Assembly (NCBI GenBank): GCA_036389035.1
Contig: DASVQQ010000008.1
Coordinates: forward strand, 166,974-230,973
Reading direction: 5' to 3'
Origin: Jatrophihabitans sp.
Lineage (GTDB): Bacteria; Actinomycetota; Actinomycetes; Mycobacteriales; Jatrophihabitantaceae
Length of the DNA: 64,000 nucleotides
The notes beneath the pieces are model-generated. The model was not told the DNA's origin and made no database searches. It saw only the letters and a list, made by a program, of their open reading frames with translations. Position numbers and translations under genes: made by a program. Below, piece after piece: positions 34,189 to 43,116 of the stretch (positions within the stretch are counted from its first letter, which is position 1; the number at the start of each line of letters is the position of its first letter).

Positions 34189-35732
34189 GTCTGGGCAGCG
34201 TCGGAGCGCCGACCGGCCCAGCTAACCCGACCCGCCACCCACGGTGGCTGCCCCGCACCCTCAGCGCCCGGCTGGTGATCGGCGTGGTGGGGCTGCTGCT
34301 GGTGGTCGTCACGATCACCGGCGCGACCACCTACTTCCTGCTGCGCCCGTTCCTGCTGCAGCGCCTGGACCAGCAGCTGAACAGCGTGGCCTCCGGCAAC
34401 GCCAACAGCGTCCGGCAGTGCATCCTGTCCGGTGGCCGGACCTGCACGGTGGGGGTGCCCGGTAGCAGCGGGGCCGCCCAGCTGGCCACCACCCAGCGGG
34501 AGTGGATCGTCGGCTACGACTCCGCCGGCAACGCCGTCATCAAGGTCACCGCCAACATCGACTCGCTGTCGCAGCTGATCCTGTCCGGCCGGCAGCGCGA
34601 GCAGGTAATGACCGATCCGGGCAAGGTCCGCACCATCGCCACCCCCGACGGCCTGCGGCTGCGGGTGACCGCCCGCCAGATCCAGATCCGGACCCAGACC
34701 ATCACCGTGGTCACCGGGCTGTCGATGGAGGACGTCGATCACACCCTGCAGCGGCTGCTTATCCTCGAACTGGTCGTCGGGGCCACCGCGGTGCTGCTGG
34801 CCGCGGGCCTGACCAGCTGGGGTGTCCGGGTCGGGCTGCGCCCGCTCAAGCGGGTCACCCGGACGGCCCAGGACGTCACCGCCGAGCTGTCGCCGGCCGG
34901 CTCCGGGCTGGACCGCCGGGTCCCGGACGCCGACCCGAGCACCGAGGTGGGCCAGGTGGCCGCGTCGGTGAACACCCTGCTGGAGGCGGTCGAAACCGAG
35001 TTCGCGGCCCGGCTGCGCAGCGAGGAGCGGATGCGCCAGTTCCTGGCCGACGCCTCGCACGAGCTGCGCACCCCGCTCACCTCGATCCGCGGCTACGCCG
35101 AGCTGTCCCGGCTGCAGGGCCACTCCACCGACGCACCGGATGACTCGATGCGCCGGATCGAGGTCGAGGGCACCCGGATGTCGCGGCTGGTCGAGGACCT
35201 GCTGGTGCTGGCGCGCGGTGACCAGGACACGGCGCTGCGGCGCGAGCCGGTGGAGGTCGACAAGCTGCTGGCCGAGGCTGCCCACGCGGTGTTCTCGGCC
35301 TACCCCGAACGCCCGCTGAGCATCATCGGCTCCGGCGGCGCGGTGGTGATTGCCGACCGCGACCAGCTGCTGCGGGTGCTGATCAACCTGGCCTCCAACG
35401 CCGCGATCCACACCCCCGCCGGCCCGATCCGGCTGGAGGCCATCCCGGGCCGCACGCCGGCCGGCGAGGCGGTGGCGCTGCGGGTCATCGACACCGGCCC
35501 GGGGCTCGCCCCCGAGGACGCGGCGCACGTCTTCGAACGGTTCTGGCGGGCCGACAAGGCGCGCAGCCGGGCCAAGGGCGGCAGCGGCCTGGGCATGGCG
35601 ATCGTGGCCCAGATCGTGGCGGCGCACGGCGGCCACGTCCAGTTCGACTCCACCGTCGCGGGCGGCACCACCGTCACCGTCACCCTGCCGGTGTGCCCCC
35701 CGGGGTATCCGGGCGAGCGCCCGCCTTTCTGA
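34185..35732 (+). CDS. Sensor histidine kinase
   Basis: 515 residues from GTG 34185. Membrane helix (about 27-50), extracytoplasmic sensor region of about 150 residues, second helix (about 188-208), HAMP, then HisKA with the phospho-His in ASHELRTPLTS (about residue 293) and ATPase with N box NLASNAAIH, DTGPGLAPED and GGSGLGMAI. Organisation matches the upstream regulator as its partner. The signal is unknown. Confidence 0.93.
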   Translation: MSLGSVGAPTGPANPTRHPRWLPRTLSARLVIGVVGLLLVVVTITGATTYFLLRPFLLQRLDQQLNSVASGNANSVRQCILSGGRTCTVGVPGSSGAAQLATTQREWIVGYDSAGNAVIKVTANIDSLSQLILSGRQREQVMTDPGKVRTIATPDGLRLRVTARQIQIRTQTITVVTGLSMEDVDHTLQRLLILELVVGATAVLLAAGLTSWGVRVGLRPLKRVTRTAQDVTAELSPAGSGLDRRVPDADPSTEVGQVAASVNTLLEAVETEFAARLRSEERMRQFLADASHELRTPLTSIRGYAELSRLQGHSTDAPDDSMRRIEVEGTRMSRLVEDLLVLARGDQDTALRREPVEVDKLLAEAAHAVFSAYPERPLSIIGSGGAVVIADRDQLLRVLINLASNAAIHTPAGPIRLEAIPGRTPAGEAVALRVIDTGPGLAPEDAAHVFERFWRADKARSRAKGGSGLGMAIVAQIVAAHGGHVQFDSTVAGGTTVTVTLPVCPPGYPGERPPF

Positions 35733-35809
35733 GGCCCTGGCCCCGAGACGGGCTCTGAGGCCTTCGCCCCGGGGCTCGGGGGTGGAAACCCGCCCGGCAG
35801 AATCAGGGG

Positions 35810-36187
35810 ATGCCTGCCATACCTGCCTCCGGCCTGGACCCACAGATCGCGCGGCGGCTGAAACGAGACGCGGCCGGCCTGGTCGCCGCAGTGGTGCAGC
35901 AGCACGACACCGGCGAGGTGCTGATGCTGGGCTGGATGGACGACGAGGCGCTGCACCGGTCCCTGACCACCGGCCGGGCCACCTACTGGTCGCGGTCCCG
36001 GCAGCAGTACTGGCGCAAAGGCGACACTTCAGGCCACGTGCAGTATGTTCGGTCCATCGCGCTGGACTGTGACGGCGATGCCCTGCTGGTGCGGGTCGAC
36101 CAGGTCGGGCCGGCCTGCCACACCGGGCAACGCAGCTGCTTCCAGGCGGGATCGCCGCTGACCGCGGTCCAAGGAGGCGCCCGATGA
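35810..36187 (+). CDS. hisI: HisI, phosphoribosyl-AMP cyclohydrolase
   Basis: Opens the purine ring of PR-AMP in histidine synthesis. 125 residues, monofunctional (no HisE part). The metal sites are in [14 protein letters not shown] (Asp ligands) and [10 protein letters not shown] (zinc Cys). ATG 35810 has AGGGG just upstream; CAGAAT six nt upstream could also be a leaderless -10. It overlaps trpE by ATGA, so histidine and tryptophan genes are coupled here. Confidence 0.97.
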   Translation: MPAIPASGLDPQIARRLKRDAAGLVAAVVQQHDTGEVLMLGWMDDEALHRSLTTGRATYWSRSRQQYWRKGDTSGHVQYVRSIALDCDGDALLVRVDQVGPACHTGQRSCFQAGSPLTAVQGGAR

Positions 36188-37683
36188 CCGAGATCGGACG
36201 GGCCGAGCTTGCCGACCTGGCCCGGACCCACCGGCTGGTCCCGCTCACCCGCACCCTGTTCGCCGACGCCGAGACCCCGGTGGGGGTGTACCGCAAGCTC
36301 AGCGGCGGGCGTCCCGGAACATTCCTGCTGGAATCAGCGGAGCCTGGTGCCTCCTTCTCTCGTTGGTCTTTCGTGGGAGTCAACGCGATAGCGACCCTGA
36401 CCGCCGATGACAGCGTCGGCGGCGGGGCCCGATGGCAGGGCGAGGCCCCGCTGGGCCTGCCCACCGCGGGTGACCCGCTGGAGCTGCTGGCCGGCGCCTG
36501 GCGGGCCGTCCGGGGCCCCCGGCTACCCGGGCTGCCGCCGCTGACCGGCGGCTTCGTGGGCTACCTGAGCTATGACGTGGTGCGCCGGATCGAGACGCTG
36601 CCCGAGATCGCGCCGGACGAGCTCGGCCTGCCCGAGCTGATGATGCTGCTGGTGACCGACCTGGCCGCGGTGGATCACCACAACCGCACCGTGACGCTGA
36701 TCGCCAACGCCGTCCTGCATCCGGAGATGACCGGCGACGAGCTCGACGCCGCCTACGCCGACGCCCAGCGCCGGCTGGACGCGATGGCACGCGACCTGGC
36801 CGCGCCGACCGAGTCGACGGTGGTGCCGATGGTGACGGTGCCGCCCAAGCCGGCCCGCTCGCGCACCCCGGCCGGCGAGTTCGAGGCGGCGGTGCGCCAG
36901 TGCCTGGAGGCCATCCGGGCCGGTGAGGTCTTTCAGATCCTGCCCGGCCAGCGCTTCATCACCGAGACCGATGCCAACGCCTTCGACGTCTACCGGGCGC
37001 TGCGCACCCTGAACCCCTCGCCGTACCTGTACTACCTGCACTTCGCCGACTTCGACATCGTCGGCTCCAGCCCCGAGGCGCTGGTGACGGTGTCCGAGGA
37101 CTGCGCCACCATCCACCCGATCGCCGGCACCCGGCCGCGGGGCGCGGACGCGGTGGCCGACGCCGCGCTGGTGGCCGAGCTGCTGGCCGATCCCAAGGAG
37201 CGCGCCGAGCACGTGATGCTGGTGGACCTGGCCCGCAACGACCTGGGACGGATCTGCCGTCCCGGCTCGGTCCAGGTGATCGAGTTCGGGGTGGTCGAGC
37301 GCTACAGCCACGTCTGGCACATCGTCTCGACGGTGACCGGGACGGTGCAGCCGGGCAAGGACGCCTTCGACGTGTTCACCGCGGTGTTCCCGCACGGCAC
37401 CGTCTCCGGCGCGCCCAAGGTGCGGGCGATGCAGTTGCTGGAGGAGATCGAGCCGGTCCGGCGCGGTGTCTACGCCGGCGCGGTCGGCTACTTCGACTCG
37501 GCCGGTGACATGGACCTGGCGATCGCGATCCGGACCGCGGTGATGGTCGGGGGCACCGCCTACGTCCAGGCCGGGGCCGGCGTGGTGGCCGACTCGATCC
37601 CGGCCAACGAGGAGGCCGAGACCCGCAACAAGGCAAGAGCGGTGCTGCAGGCGATCGCCACGGCCGAAACACTGAGAACATGA
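36184..37683 (+). CDS. trpE: TrpE, anthranilate synthase component I
   Basis: Converts chorismate to anthranilate with ammonia from TrpG (not in the window). 499 residues. The tryptophan feedback site motif LLESAE is present near residue 46; catalytic motifs [24 protein letters not shown], and [15 protein letters not shown] are intact. ATG 36184 overlaps hisI; the stop overlaps the next gene (ATGA). Confidence 0.97.
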   Translation: MTEIGRAELADLARTHRLVPLTRTLFADAETPVGVYRKLSGGRPGTFLLESAEPGASFSRWSFVGVNAIATLTADDSVGGGARWQGEAPLGLPTAGDPLELLAGAWRAVRGPRLPGLPPLTGGFVGYLSYDVVRRIETLPEIAPDELGLPELMMLLVTDLAAVDHHNRTVTLIANAVLHPEMTGDELDAAYADAQRRLDAMARDLAAPTESTVVPMVTVPPKPARSRTPAGEFEAAVRQCLEAIRAGEVFQILPGQRFITETDANAFDVYRALRTLNPSPYLYYLHFADFDIVGSSPEALVTVSEDCATIHPIAGTRPRGADAVADAALVAELLADPKERAEHVMLVDLARNDLGRICRPGSVQVIEFGVVERYSHVWHIVSTVTGTVQPGKDAFDVFTAVFPHGTVSGAPKVRAMQLLEEIEPVRRGVYAGAVGYFDSAGDMDLAIAIRTAVMVGGTAYVQAGAGVVADSIPANEEAETRNKARAVLQAIATAETLRT

Positions 37684-38288
37684 CCCCCCAGACGCTGGCC
37701 GGTCCGAGCCGGTCCGCGCAGCGCCGTGAGATGGCCTGCGTCCTGGGGCTGGGCTTGCTGGCCGCCGCGCTGATCCTGTTCGCTGCCGGCCGGTCCTGGA
37801 TAAGGGTCACGGTCCTGCGGATTCCGCCGTTCGGGCCGCTGCAGGATGAGCTGACCGGCCGCGAGCTGTACCCGGCGCTGACCGGGCTGGCCGTGGTGGC
37901 GCTGCTGGGCGGGGCGCTGGTGCTGGTGACCGGCGGTATGGTGCGTCGGCTGCTGGGCGTGGCGCTGGTGCCGGTCGGCGGTTGGGCGGGCGGATATGGC
38001 TTCAGGGGATTGGACGGTGGCCACCCGTCGGGGTTGGACCAGCCGGCGGGTGCCACGCTCACCGAGCGCTCCGGGCTGGAGCAACTGCACTGGCATCCCT
38101 TCTGGCCTGGCGTCACTGTGGGGGCGGCGATGCTGCTGATGCTCTGCGGCCTGCTGCTGGCGGTCCGGGCGGGCCGGTGGCAAGTGAGCCTGTGGGCCAG
38201 GTACGCGGCCCCCGGGGTGGTCGCCGAATCGACTGACCCGTGGCGCCGACTGGACCGCGGTGAAGATCCGACAGTGTCCGATCGCTAA
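37680..38288 (+). CDS. Trp operon-associated membrane protein
   Basis: 202 residues with four membrane helices (about 18-40, 58-80, 86-110, 140-165). Its place between trpE and trpC is typical of the actinobacterial Trp-region conserved membrane protein family (TIGR02234 type). Function unknown; perhaps transport or anchoring. ATG 37680 overlaps the trpE stop. Confidence 0.88.
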   Translation: MTPQTLAGPSRSAQRREMACVLGLGLLAAALILFAAGRSWIRVTVLRIPPFGPLQDELTGRELYPALTGLAVVALLGGALVLVTGGMVRRLLGVALVPVGGWAGGYGFRGLDGGHPSGLDQPAGATLTERSGLEQLHWHPFWPGVTVGAAMLLMLCGLLLAVRAGRWQVSLWARYAAPGVVAESTDPWRRLDRGEDPTVSDR

Positions 38289-38307
38289 CATCGGGAGGCC
38301 AGATCAC

Positions 38308-38394
38308 ATGATGGCGAATCGGCGTGACGCAGGCGCCTATCAGCAGGATCAGTGCCAGGACCAGCGGCAGAATCAGACGAGGAGGCAGCTGTGA
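38308..38394 (+). CDS. Possible 28-codon Gln-rich coupling peptide before trpC
   Basis: ATG 38308 follows GGGAGG (38293-38298) with good spacing. The product ends [17 protein letters not shown] and its TGA (38392-38394) overlaps the trpC GTG as GTGA. There are no Trp codons, so it is not a classical attenuator. It may be a translational coupling frame or chance; related operons sometimes have a small protein gene at this place. Confidence 0.4.
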   Translation: MMANRRDAGAYQQDQCQDQRQNQTRRQL

Positions 38395-39200
38395 ACGTCC
38401 TCGAGGACATCCTCCGAGGTGTCCGGCTGGATGTCGCCGCCCGCCAAGCCAAGCTCAGCCTGGACGAGGTCCGGGCCGCCGCCAAGGCCGCGCCCACCCC
38501 GCTGGACGGCTACCGCGCCTTGCGGGCCCCCGGCGTGGCGGTGATCGCCGAGGTCAAGCGGCGCAGCCCGTCCAAGGGCCTGCTGGCCGAGATCGCCTCG
38601 CCGGGGGAGCTGGCCCGGCAGTACCAGGCCGGTGGCGCCCGGGTGATCAGCGTCCTGACCGAGGAGCGCCGGTTCGGGGGCTCGCTCGCCGACCTGGACC
38701 AGGTGCGGGCGGCGGTCCACACCCCGGTGCTGCGCAAGGACTTCGTGATCAGCGCCTACCAGGTGCACGAGGCCCGGGCCCACGGCGCTGACCTGGTGCT
38801 GCTGATCGTGGCCGCGCTGGAGCAGAACGCCCTGATCGGCCTGCGCGAGCGAATCGAGTCACTGGGGATGACGGCGATCGTCGAGGTGCACGACGAGGAG
38901 GAAGCCTCCCGCGCGCTGGACGCCGGCGCCCGGGTGATCGGCGTGAACGCCCGCAGCCTCAAGACCCTGCAGGTGGACCGGTCGGTGTTCGAGCGGATCG
39001 CGCCGGGCCTGCCCAGCGAGATCGTCAAGGTCGCCGAGTCCGGGGTGCGCGGCGCCCACGACCTGATCACCTACGCCTCGGCCGGCGCCGACGCGGTGCT
39101 GGTCGGCGAGGGCCTGGTGACCTCGGGCAACCCGCGGCAGGCGGTCGCGGACCTGGTGACCGCCGGCGCCCATCCGGCGACGCCGCGGACCGCGCGCTAG
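38391..39200 (+). CDS. trpC: TrpC, indole-3-glycerol-phosphate synthase
   Basis: TIM-barrel enzyme closing the indole ring. 269 residues from GTG 38391, with GAGGAGGC just upstream. Catalytic motifs [28 protein letters not shown] and VAESGV are intact. Usually trpB and trpA follow before lgt; here instead come palindromic repeats and a quinone oxidoreductase. Confidence 0.97.
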   Translation: MNVLEDILRGVRLDVAARQAKLSLDEVRAAAKAAPTPLDGYRALRAPGVAVIAEVKRRSPSKGLLAEIASPGELARQYQAGGARVISVLTEERRFGGSLADLDQVRAAVHTPVLRKDFVISAYQVHEARAHGADLVLLIVAALEQNALIGLRERIESLGMTAIVEVHDEEEASRALDAGARVIGVNARSLKTLQVDRSVFERIAPGLPSEIVKVAESGVRGAHDLITYASAGADAVLVGEGLVTSGNPRQAVADLVTAGAHPATPRTAR

Positions 39201-39540
39201 CTGCCCGCCACCCTCGTCACCCCGCTACCCCGCCACCCCGCCACCCCGCCCTGACGACGCGTAGCGATTTCGTTCGGCAGGGCGTGCGAAATCGCAACGG
39301 GTCGGCAAAGCCCGCCTGCCTGCCACCCCGCCACCCTCGTCACCCCGCCTGCCTGCCACCCGCCACCCCGCCTGCCTCGTCCGTCCCGTCCTGACCGACG
39401 CGTAGCGATTTCGTTCGGCAGGGCGTGCGAAATCGCACCGCGATCGTCCGGCTCTGGACGGGTCCGTCCCTCCGTCCGTCGACACGTAGCGATTTCGTTC
39501 GGCAGGGCGTGCGAAATCGCAACGGGTCGGCAAAGCCCGC
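39201..39540. repeat. 340-bp cluster with three palindromic repeat copies
   Basis: Copies of a 37-bp core lie at 39260-39296, 39401-39437 and 39485-39521. Each has perfect 9-bp arms GCGATTTCG and CGAAATCGC around a 14-nt loop. Copies 1 and 3 also share the flank ACGGGTCGGCAAAGCCCGCC. Between them are CCACCCCGC-type low-complexity stretches. No gene is credible; reading frames through it only translate the repeat. The last copy abuts the stop of the next gene. Confidence 0.92.
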
Positions 39541-40527
39541 CTAGGGGATGAGCAGCAGCTTGCCGGTGGTGCGGCGCCCCTCCAGGTCGGAGTAGCACCG
39601 CACCGCCTCGGCCAGCGGGTACCGGCCGCCGATCTCGACCTGCAGGCCGCCGAAGGCCAGGGCGTTGAGCACCGCGCCGGCCCGGGTCAGCAGCTCGTGC
39701 CGGGTCTGGATGTGGTGCGCCAGGCTCGGCCGGGTGAGGAACAGCGAGCCCCCGGAGTTCAGCCGCTGCAGGTCGAACGGCGGCACCTGGCCGCTGGCCG
39801 CGCCGAACACCGCCAGCGTGCCGCGGACCCGCAGAGAGGCCAGCGAGGCGTCGAAGGTGGACTTGCCGACGCCGTCATAGACCGCCGCCACCCCGACGCC
39901 GCCGGTCAGCTCGCGCACCGCGGCGGCGAGGTCGATGATCTCGGCGTAGTTCAGGACGTGGTCAGCGCCCAGTGCGCGCACCTTGGCGGCCTTGGCCTCG
40001 CTGGAGACTCCTGCGATCACCGCGGCGTCCTTGGCCTTGATCATTTGCACCAGCAGCTGGCCCACCCCGCCGGCGCCGGCGTGCACCAGCACCGTGTCAC
40101 CGGCCTGCACCGGGTAGGTGTCGTTGACCAGGAAGTGGGCGGTCATGCCCTGCAGCAGCACCGCGGCGGCCTGCTCCAGCGGGATCGGCTCGGGCACCGG
40201 CACGGCGGCGCTCTCGGGCACCAGGGCCAGACCGGCCGCGCTGCCCGGCGTCATGCACCAGCAGACCCGGTCGCCGGGCACCGCGCTGGTGACGCCCTCG
40301 CCGGTGCCCAGCACGATCCCGGCACCCTCGCTGCCGAGCGTGAACGGCACCGGCGCCGGGTAGATCCCCTCGCGCTGGTAGACATCGATGAAGTTCACCC
40401 CGGCGGCGGCGACCTGCACCAGCAGCTGGCCGGGGCCGGGCTGATCGATCTCGCGGGTCTGGATCTCGAGCACATCGGTGCCACCGTGCTCGGTCACTAC
40501 CAGGGCGTCGGTCGTCTGTGCGGGCAT
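39541..40527 (-). CDS. Quinone oxidoreductase, zinc-free MDR family
   Basis: 328 residues from ATG 40527. Medium-chain dehydrogenase/reductase of the QOR type: AGVNFIDVYQREGIYP, GSEGAGIV, and the NADPH-binding loop HAGAGGVGQLLVQ; no catalytic or structural zinc Cys set. Likely NADPH-dependent reduction of quinones or enones. TACCGT six nt before the ATG (40534-40539, minus) suggests a leaderless transcript. The 3' end merges into the palindromic repeat cluster. Confidence 0.92.
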   Translation of the reverse strand: MPAQTTDALVVTEHGGTDVLEIQTREIDQPGPGQLLVQVAAAGVNFIDVYQREGIYPAPVPFTLGSEGAGIVLGTGEGVTSAVPGDRVCWCMTPGSAAGLALVPESAAVPVPEPIPLEQAAAVLLQGMTAHFLVNDTYPVQAGDTVLVHAGAGGVGQLLVQMIKAKDAAVIAGVSSEAKAAKVRALGADHVLNYAEIIDLAAAVRELTGGVGVAAVYDGVGKSTFDASLASLRVRGTLAVFGAASGQVPPFDLQRLNSGGSLFLTRPSLAHHIQTRHELLTRAGAVLNALAFGGLQVEIGGRYPLAEAVRCYSDLEGRRTTGKLLLIP

Positions 40528-40533
40528 GGATTC

Positions 40534-40562
40534 ACGGTAGCGGGGGACCACTCATCTACGGT
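40534..40562. promoter_or_regulatory. Back-to-back promoters of quinone oxidoreductase and lgt
   Basis: In the 41-bp space between the two divergent starts, TACCGT (40534-40539, minus) is six nt before ATG 40527, and TACGGT (40557-40562, plus) is six nt before GTG 40569. Both have leaderless geometry. Confidence 0.55.
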
Positions 40563-40568
40563 GTGCAC

Positions 40569-41648
40569 GTGCAGATCATCGAAGCGGCTATCCCCTCTCC
40601 GACCGTGAGCGTGATCCGGCTGGGCCCGTTCTCGGTCCACCTGTACGCGCTGTGCATCGTGGCCGGCATCCTGGTGGCCATCTGGCTCACCGACCGCCGC
40701 TGGCGGGCCCGTGGCGGCGCCAGGCACCAGGTGAGTGACGTGGCCGGCTGGGCGGTGCTGTTCGGCATCCTCGGCGGCCGGCTGTACCACGTGATCACCG
40801 ACGCGCAGCTGTACTTCGGCGAGGGCAAGGACCCGGTGGACGCCCTCAAGATCTGGGACGGCGGCCTCGGGATCTGGGGCGCGATCGCGCTGGGGGGCCT
40901 GGGCGCCTGGATCGGCTGCCGCCGCCACAAGATGAACTTCACCGCCTTCGCCGACTGCGCCGCGCCCGCCGTCCTGCTCGCCCAGGCGATCGGCAGGTTG
41001 GGCAACTGGTTCAACAACGAGCTGTACGGCCGGGCCACCACGCTGCCGTGGAAGCTGGAGATCCACGAGCTGGACGTGGCCTCGGGCGAGGCGGCCCGGG
41101 ACGCCGCCGGCAATGCCGTGGTGCTGGGCTTCTTCCACCCCACCTTCCTGTACGAGATGCTGTGGAGCCTGCTGGTGGTGGCCGTGCTGCTGTGGCTCGA
41201 CCGCCGCCGGGTGCTGGGCGCGGGCCAGGTCCTGGCGCTCTACGTGGTGGGCTACACCTTCGGCCGGTTCTGGGTCGAGCTGCTGCGCGATGACGAGGCC
41301 AACCAGATCCTGGGCATGCGGGTGAACAGCTGGGTGTCGATCCTGGTGTTCCTGGCCGGGCTGGCCTGGTTCCTGCGGCTCAGGGGCAGGCCGCGCAGCG
41401 TGGCAGAGCCGGGGCACTCACCGGACGGGATCGAATCCGGGACCCGATCCGACGGGGCGGCCGGCCCGGTTGACCTGACCAAGCCCGCCGACCAGGTGGG
41501 CCGTGGCCCGGTCGAGCCAACCGACGAGCCGGCTGATGCCGCCATAGACTCAGACCATGTCCAGCATGCCGAAGGCCGATCCACGGGGCCCAGCGCAGGC
41601 GGTGGCCCAGCAGGAGCCGACGGCAGCGCCGCACCACCCGATCGGTGA
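40569..41648 (+). CDS. lgt: Lgt, prolipoprotein diacylglyceryl transferase
   Basis: Membrane enzyme that attaches diacylglycerol to the lipobox Cys, before LspA. 359 residues from GTG 40569, chosen because TACGGT lies six nt upstream; GTG 40563 is an alternative. Seven hydrophobic segments; the Lgt signature GRLGNWFNNELYGR with essential Arg is present, as are GRLYHVITD and GRFWVELLRDD. A roughly 90-residue acidic, disordered C-terminal tail is typical of actinobacteria. The last 92 nt overlap the next gene in another frame. Confidence 0.95.
   Translation: MQIIEAAIPSPTVSVIRLGPFSVHLYALCIVAGILVAIWLTDRRWRARGGARHQVSDVAGWAVLFGILGGRLYHVITDAQLYFGEGKDPVDALKIWDGGLGIWGAIALGGLGAWIGCRRHKMNFTAFADCAAPAVLLAQAIGRLGNWFNNELYGRATTLPWKLEIHELDVASGEAARDAAGNAVVLGFFHPTFLYEMLWSLLVVAVLLWLDRRRVLGAGQVLALYVVGYTFGRFWVELLRDDEANQILGMRVNSWVSILVFLAGLAWFLRLRGRPRSVAEPGHSPDGIESGTRSDGAAGPVDLTKPADQVGRGPVEPTDEPADAAIDSDHVQHAEGRSTGPSAGGGPAGADGSAAPPDR
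41545..41550 (+). promoter_or_regulatory. -10 element (TAGACT) of VIT-family gene, inside lgt
   Basis: TAGACT six nt before ATG 41557, within the lgt tail-coding region. Same geometry as hisD; supports the long overlapping start. Confidence 0.55.
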
Positions 41649-42348
41649 TCCCGCGCACCAGGTCGGCCACGAGCACCGCGAGGTCTCCGGCGGCTGGCTG
41701 CGCCCGACCGTGTTCGGCATGGTCGACGGGCTGGTGTCGAACTTCGGCCTGGTAGCCGGGGTCGCGGCGGCCAGCGCCGGCGCCCGGCCGGTGATGATCG
41801 CGGGCGTGGCGGGCCTGCTGGCCGGCGCCTTCTCGATGGGCAGCGGCGAGTACGTCTCGGTGCGCAGCCAGAACGAGTCGATGCGGGCCGAGGTGGAGGT
41901 CGAGCGCCTCGAGCTCGAGGACAACCCGGAGGCCGAGCTGGCCGAGCTGACCCAGATCTACATCGACAAGGGAGTCGATCCGGAGCTGGCCCAGCTGGTC
42001 GCCGAGCAGCTGTCAGTGGACCCCACGCAGGCCTTGGAGATCCACGCCCAGGAGGAGCTGGGCGTCGACATCCACGACCTGCCCAACCCGTGGCTGGCCT
42101 CGGGCTCGTCGTTCCTGTCGTTCTCCCTCGGCGCGCTGCTGCCGATGCTGCCGTTCCTGTTCGGGGCCGACGTGCTGTGGCTGGCGGCCATCCTGACCTT
42201 GACCGGGCTGTTCGTGACCGGCGCGATCACCGCGCGGTTCACCACCCGGCCCTGGTACTACGCCGGCGCCCGCCAGCTGCTGCTGGGCGCGGTGACCTTC
42301 GCGATCACCTACGGCATCGGCCACCTGATCGGCGCCAACGTCGCCTGA
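41557..42348 (+). CDS. VIT1/CCC1-family membrane transporter
   Basis: 263 residues. GMVDGLVSNFGLVAGVAAA and GAFSMGSGEYVSVRSQNE are VIT1/CCC1 family motifs, and the cytoplasmic Glu-rich loop (VEVERLELEDNPEAELAEL) is the metal-binding region. Five membrane helices are predicted. Family members move Fe2+ or Mn2+ out of the cytoplasm. The roughly 45-residue His-containing N-terminus (APHHPIGDPAHQVGHEH) may bind metal. ATG 41557 overlaps lgt by 92 nt; a later start is possible but the TAGACT box supports this one. Confidence 0.88.
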   Translation: MSSMPKADPRGPAQAVAQQEPTAAPHHPIGDPAHQVGHEHREVSGGWLRPTVFGMVDGLVSNFGLVAGVAAASAGARPVMIAGVAGLLAGAFSMGSGEYVSVRSQNESMRAEVEVERLELEDNPEAELAELTQIYIDKGVDPELAQLVAEQLSVDPTQALEIHAQEELGVDIHDLPNPWLASGSSFLSFSLGALLPMLPFLFGADVLWLAAILTLTGLFVTGAITARFTTRPWYYAGARQLLLGAVTFAITYGIGHLIGANVA

Positions 42349-42387
42349 GCCGGCCGCGCGAACCGAAGGGGCAACAGGACCAGAGCC

Positions 42388-42421
42388 GCTCAGTTCAGCT
42401 CGGACGGCTCAGTTCAGCTCG
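42388..42421. repeat. 19-bp-period direct repeat between converging genes
   Basis: GCTCAGTTCAGCTCG occurs at 42388-42402 and 42407-42421. The second copy contains the stop codon of the channel-like gene. Confidence 0.75.
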
Positions 42422-43116
42422 TCGGCCGACCCGTGCCGGGCCCGGGACCGGGCCACCGTCAGCCCGACCATCCAGGACACGATCATCGCCACGTAGGCGA
42501 TCCCGGCCACCTGCTCGATCATCACGAAGCTGCGGGCATGCGGCAGCACCGGCACCACGTCGGACAGGCCGGTGCTGGACAGCGTGGTGAACGAGAGGAA
42601 CAGCAGCTCCATCCAGGTCCGCGGCTCGCCCGCGTTGAGCGCGGCCGTGAACGAGCCCGGCCAGATCACCTGGGTGAGCACGTACAGGTGGGCGAAGGCC
42701 CAGGCCAGCAGGGTGAAGGTGGCGCCGACGGCGAACAGCTCGTCGCGGGTGATGTCGCGGTCGGCGAGCATGTAGGCGATCAGGCTGAAGGCGGCGTAGA
42801 AGTAGAACGCCGACTCGAAGCCCGACCCCCAGGCCTGCCACACCGCGGCATCGGAAAGCAGCTGGCAGACCGTGAAGATCACCGAGGGGACGCCCAGGCC
42901 GATCGACACCCAGACCGTCCAGGTGGTCGTCTCGACCGACCAGACGGCCAGCGCCAGCACCAGCAGGCCGAACAGCGCCACCGCGCCGGTGCCGGTCCGG
43001 GACTCACCCAGGTAGGGGTAGATCAGCACCCCGAGCAGCTGGGTCGCCAGCAGGAACGCCGAGGGTTGCCGGCGGGCCCGTTCGAGCAGCCTCGGCAACC
43101 GAGCCGGCTCAGCCAA
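42409..43116 (-). CDS. Ion channel-like (Ion_trans_2) membrane protein
   Basis: 235 residues from TTG 43116, overlapping the ankyrin gene stop by a few bases. Six hydrophobic segments; the last two flank a pore-loop-like LSFTTLSSTGLSDVVPV, which aligns with TTVGYGDI of two-helix K+ channels but lacks the GYG filter. LIEQVAGIAYVAMIVS-like sequence matches the following channel helix. So it is a channel-family relative with altered or lost K+ selectivity. The TTG start is uncertain. Confidence 0.75.
   Translation of the reverse strand: MAEPARLPRLLERARRQPSAFLLATQLLGVLIYPYLGESRTGTGAVALFGLLVLALAVWSVETTTWTVWVSIGLGVPSVIFTVCQLLSDAAVWQAWGSGFESAFYFYAAFSLIAYMLADRDITRDELFAVGATFTLLAWAFAHLYVLTQVIWPGSFTAALNAGEPRTWMELLFLSFTTLSSTGLSDVVPVLPHARSFVMIEQVAGIAYVAMIVSWMVGLTVARSRARHGSADELN

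Noticed and set aside
38308..38394. Classical tryptophan attenuator before trpC
   Set aside because: The short frame has no Trp codons and no terminator stem follows it.
39260..39521. CRISPR array
   Set aside because: Only three copies with unequal spacing (141 and 84 bp between starts), low-complexity spacers and no cas genes.
39197..39598. Minus-strand frames through the trpC-quinone oxidoreductase gap, with repeated ISHALPNEIATRR-like peptides
   Set aside because: They only translate the palindromic DNA repeat; three frames are open across it and none has a plausible start or family.
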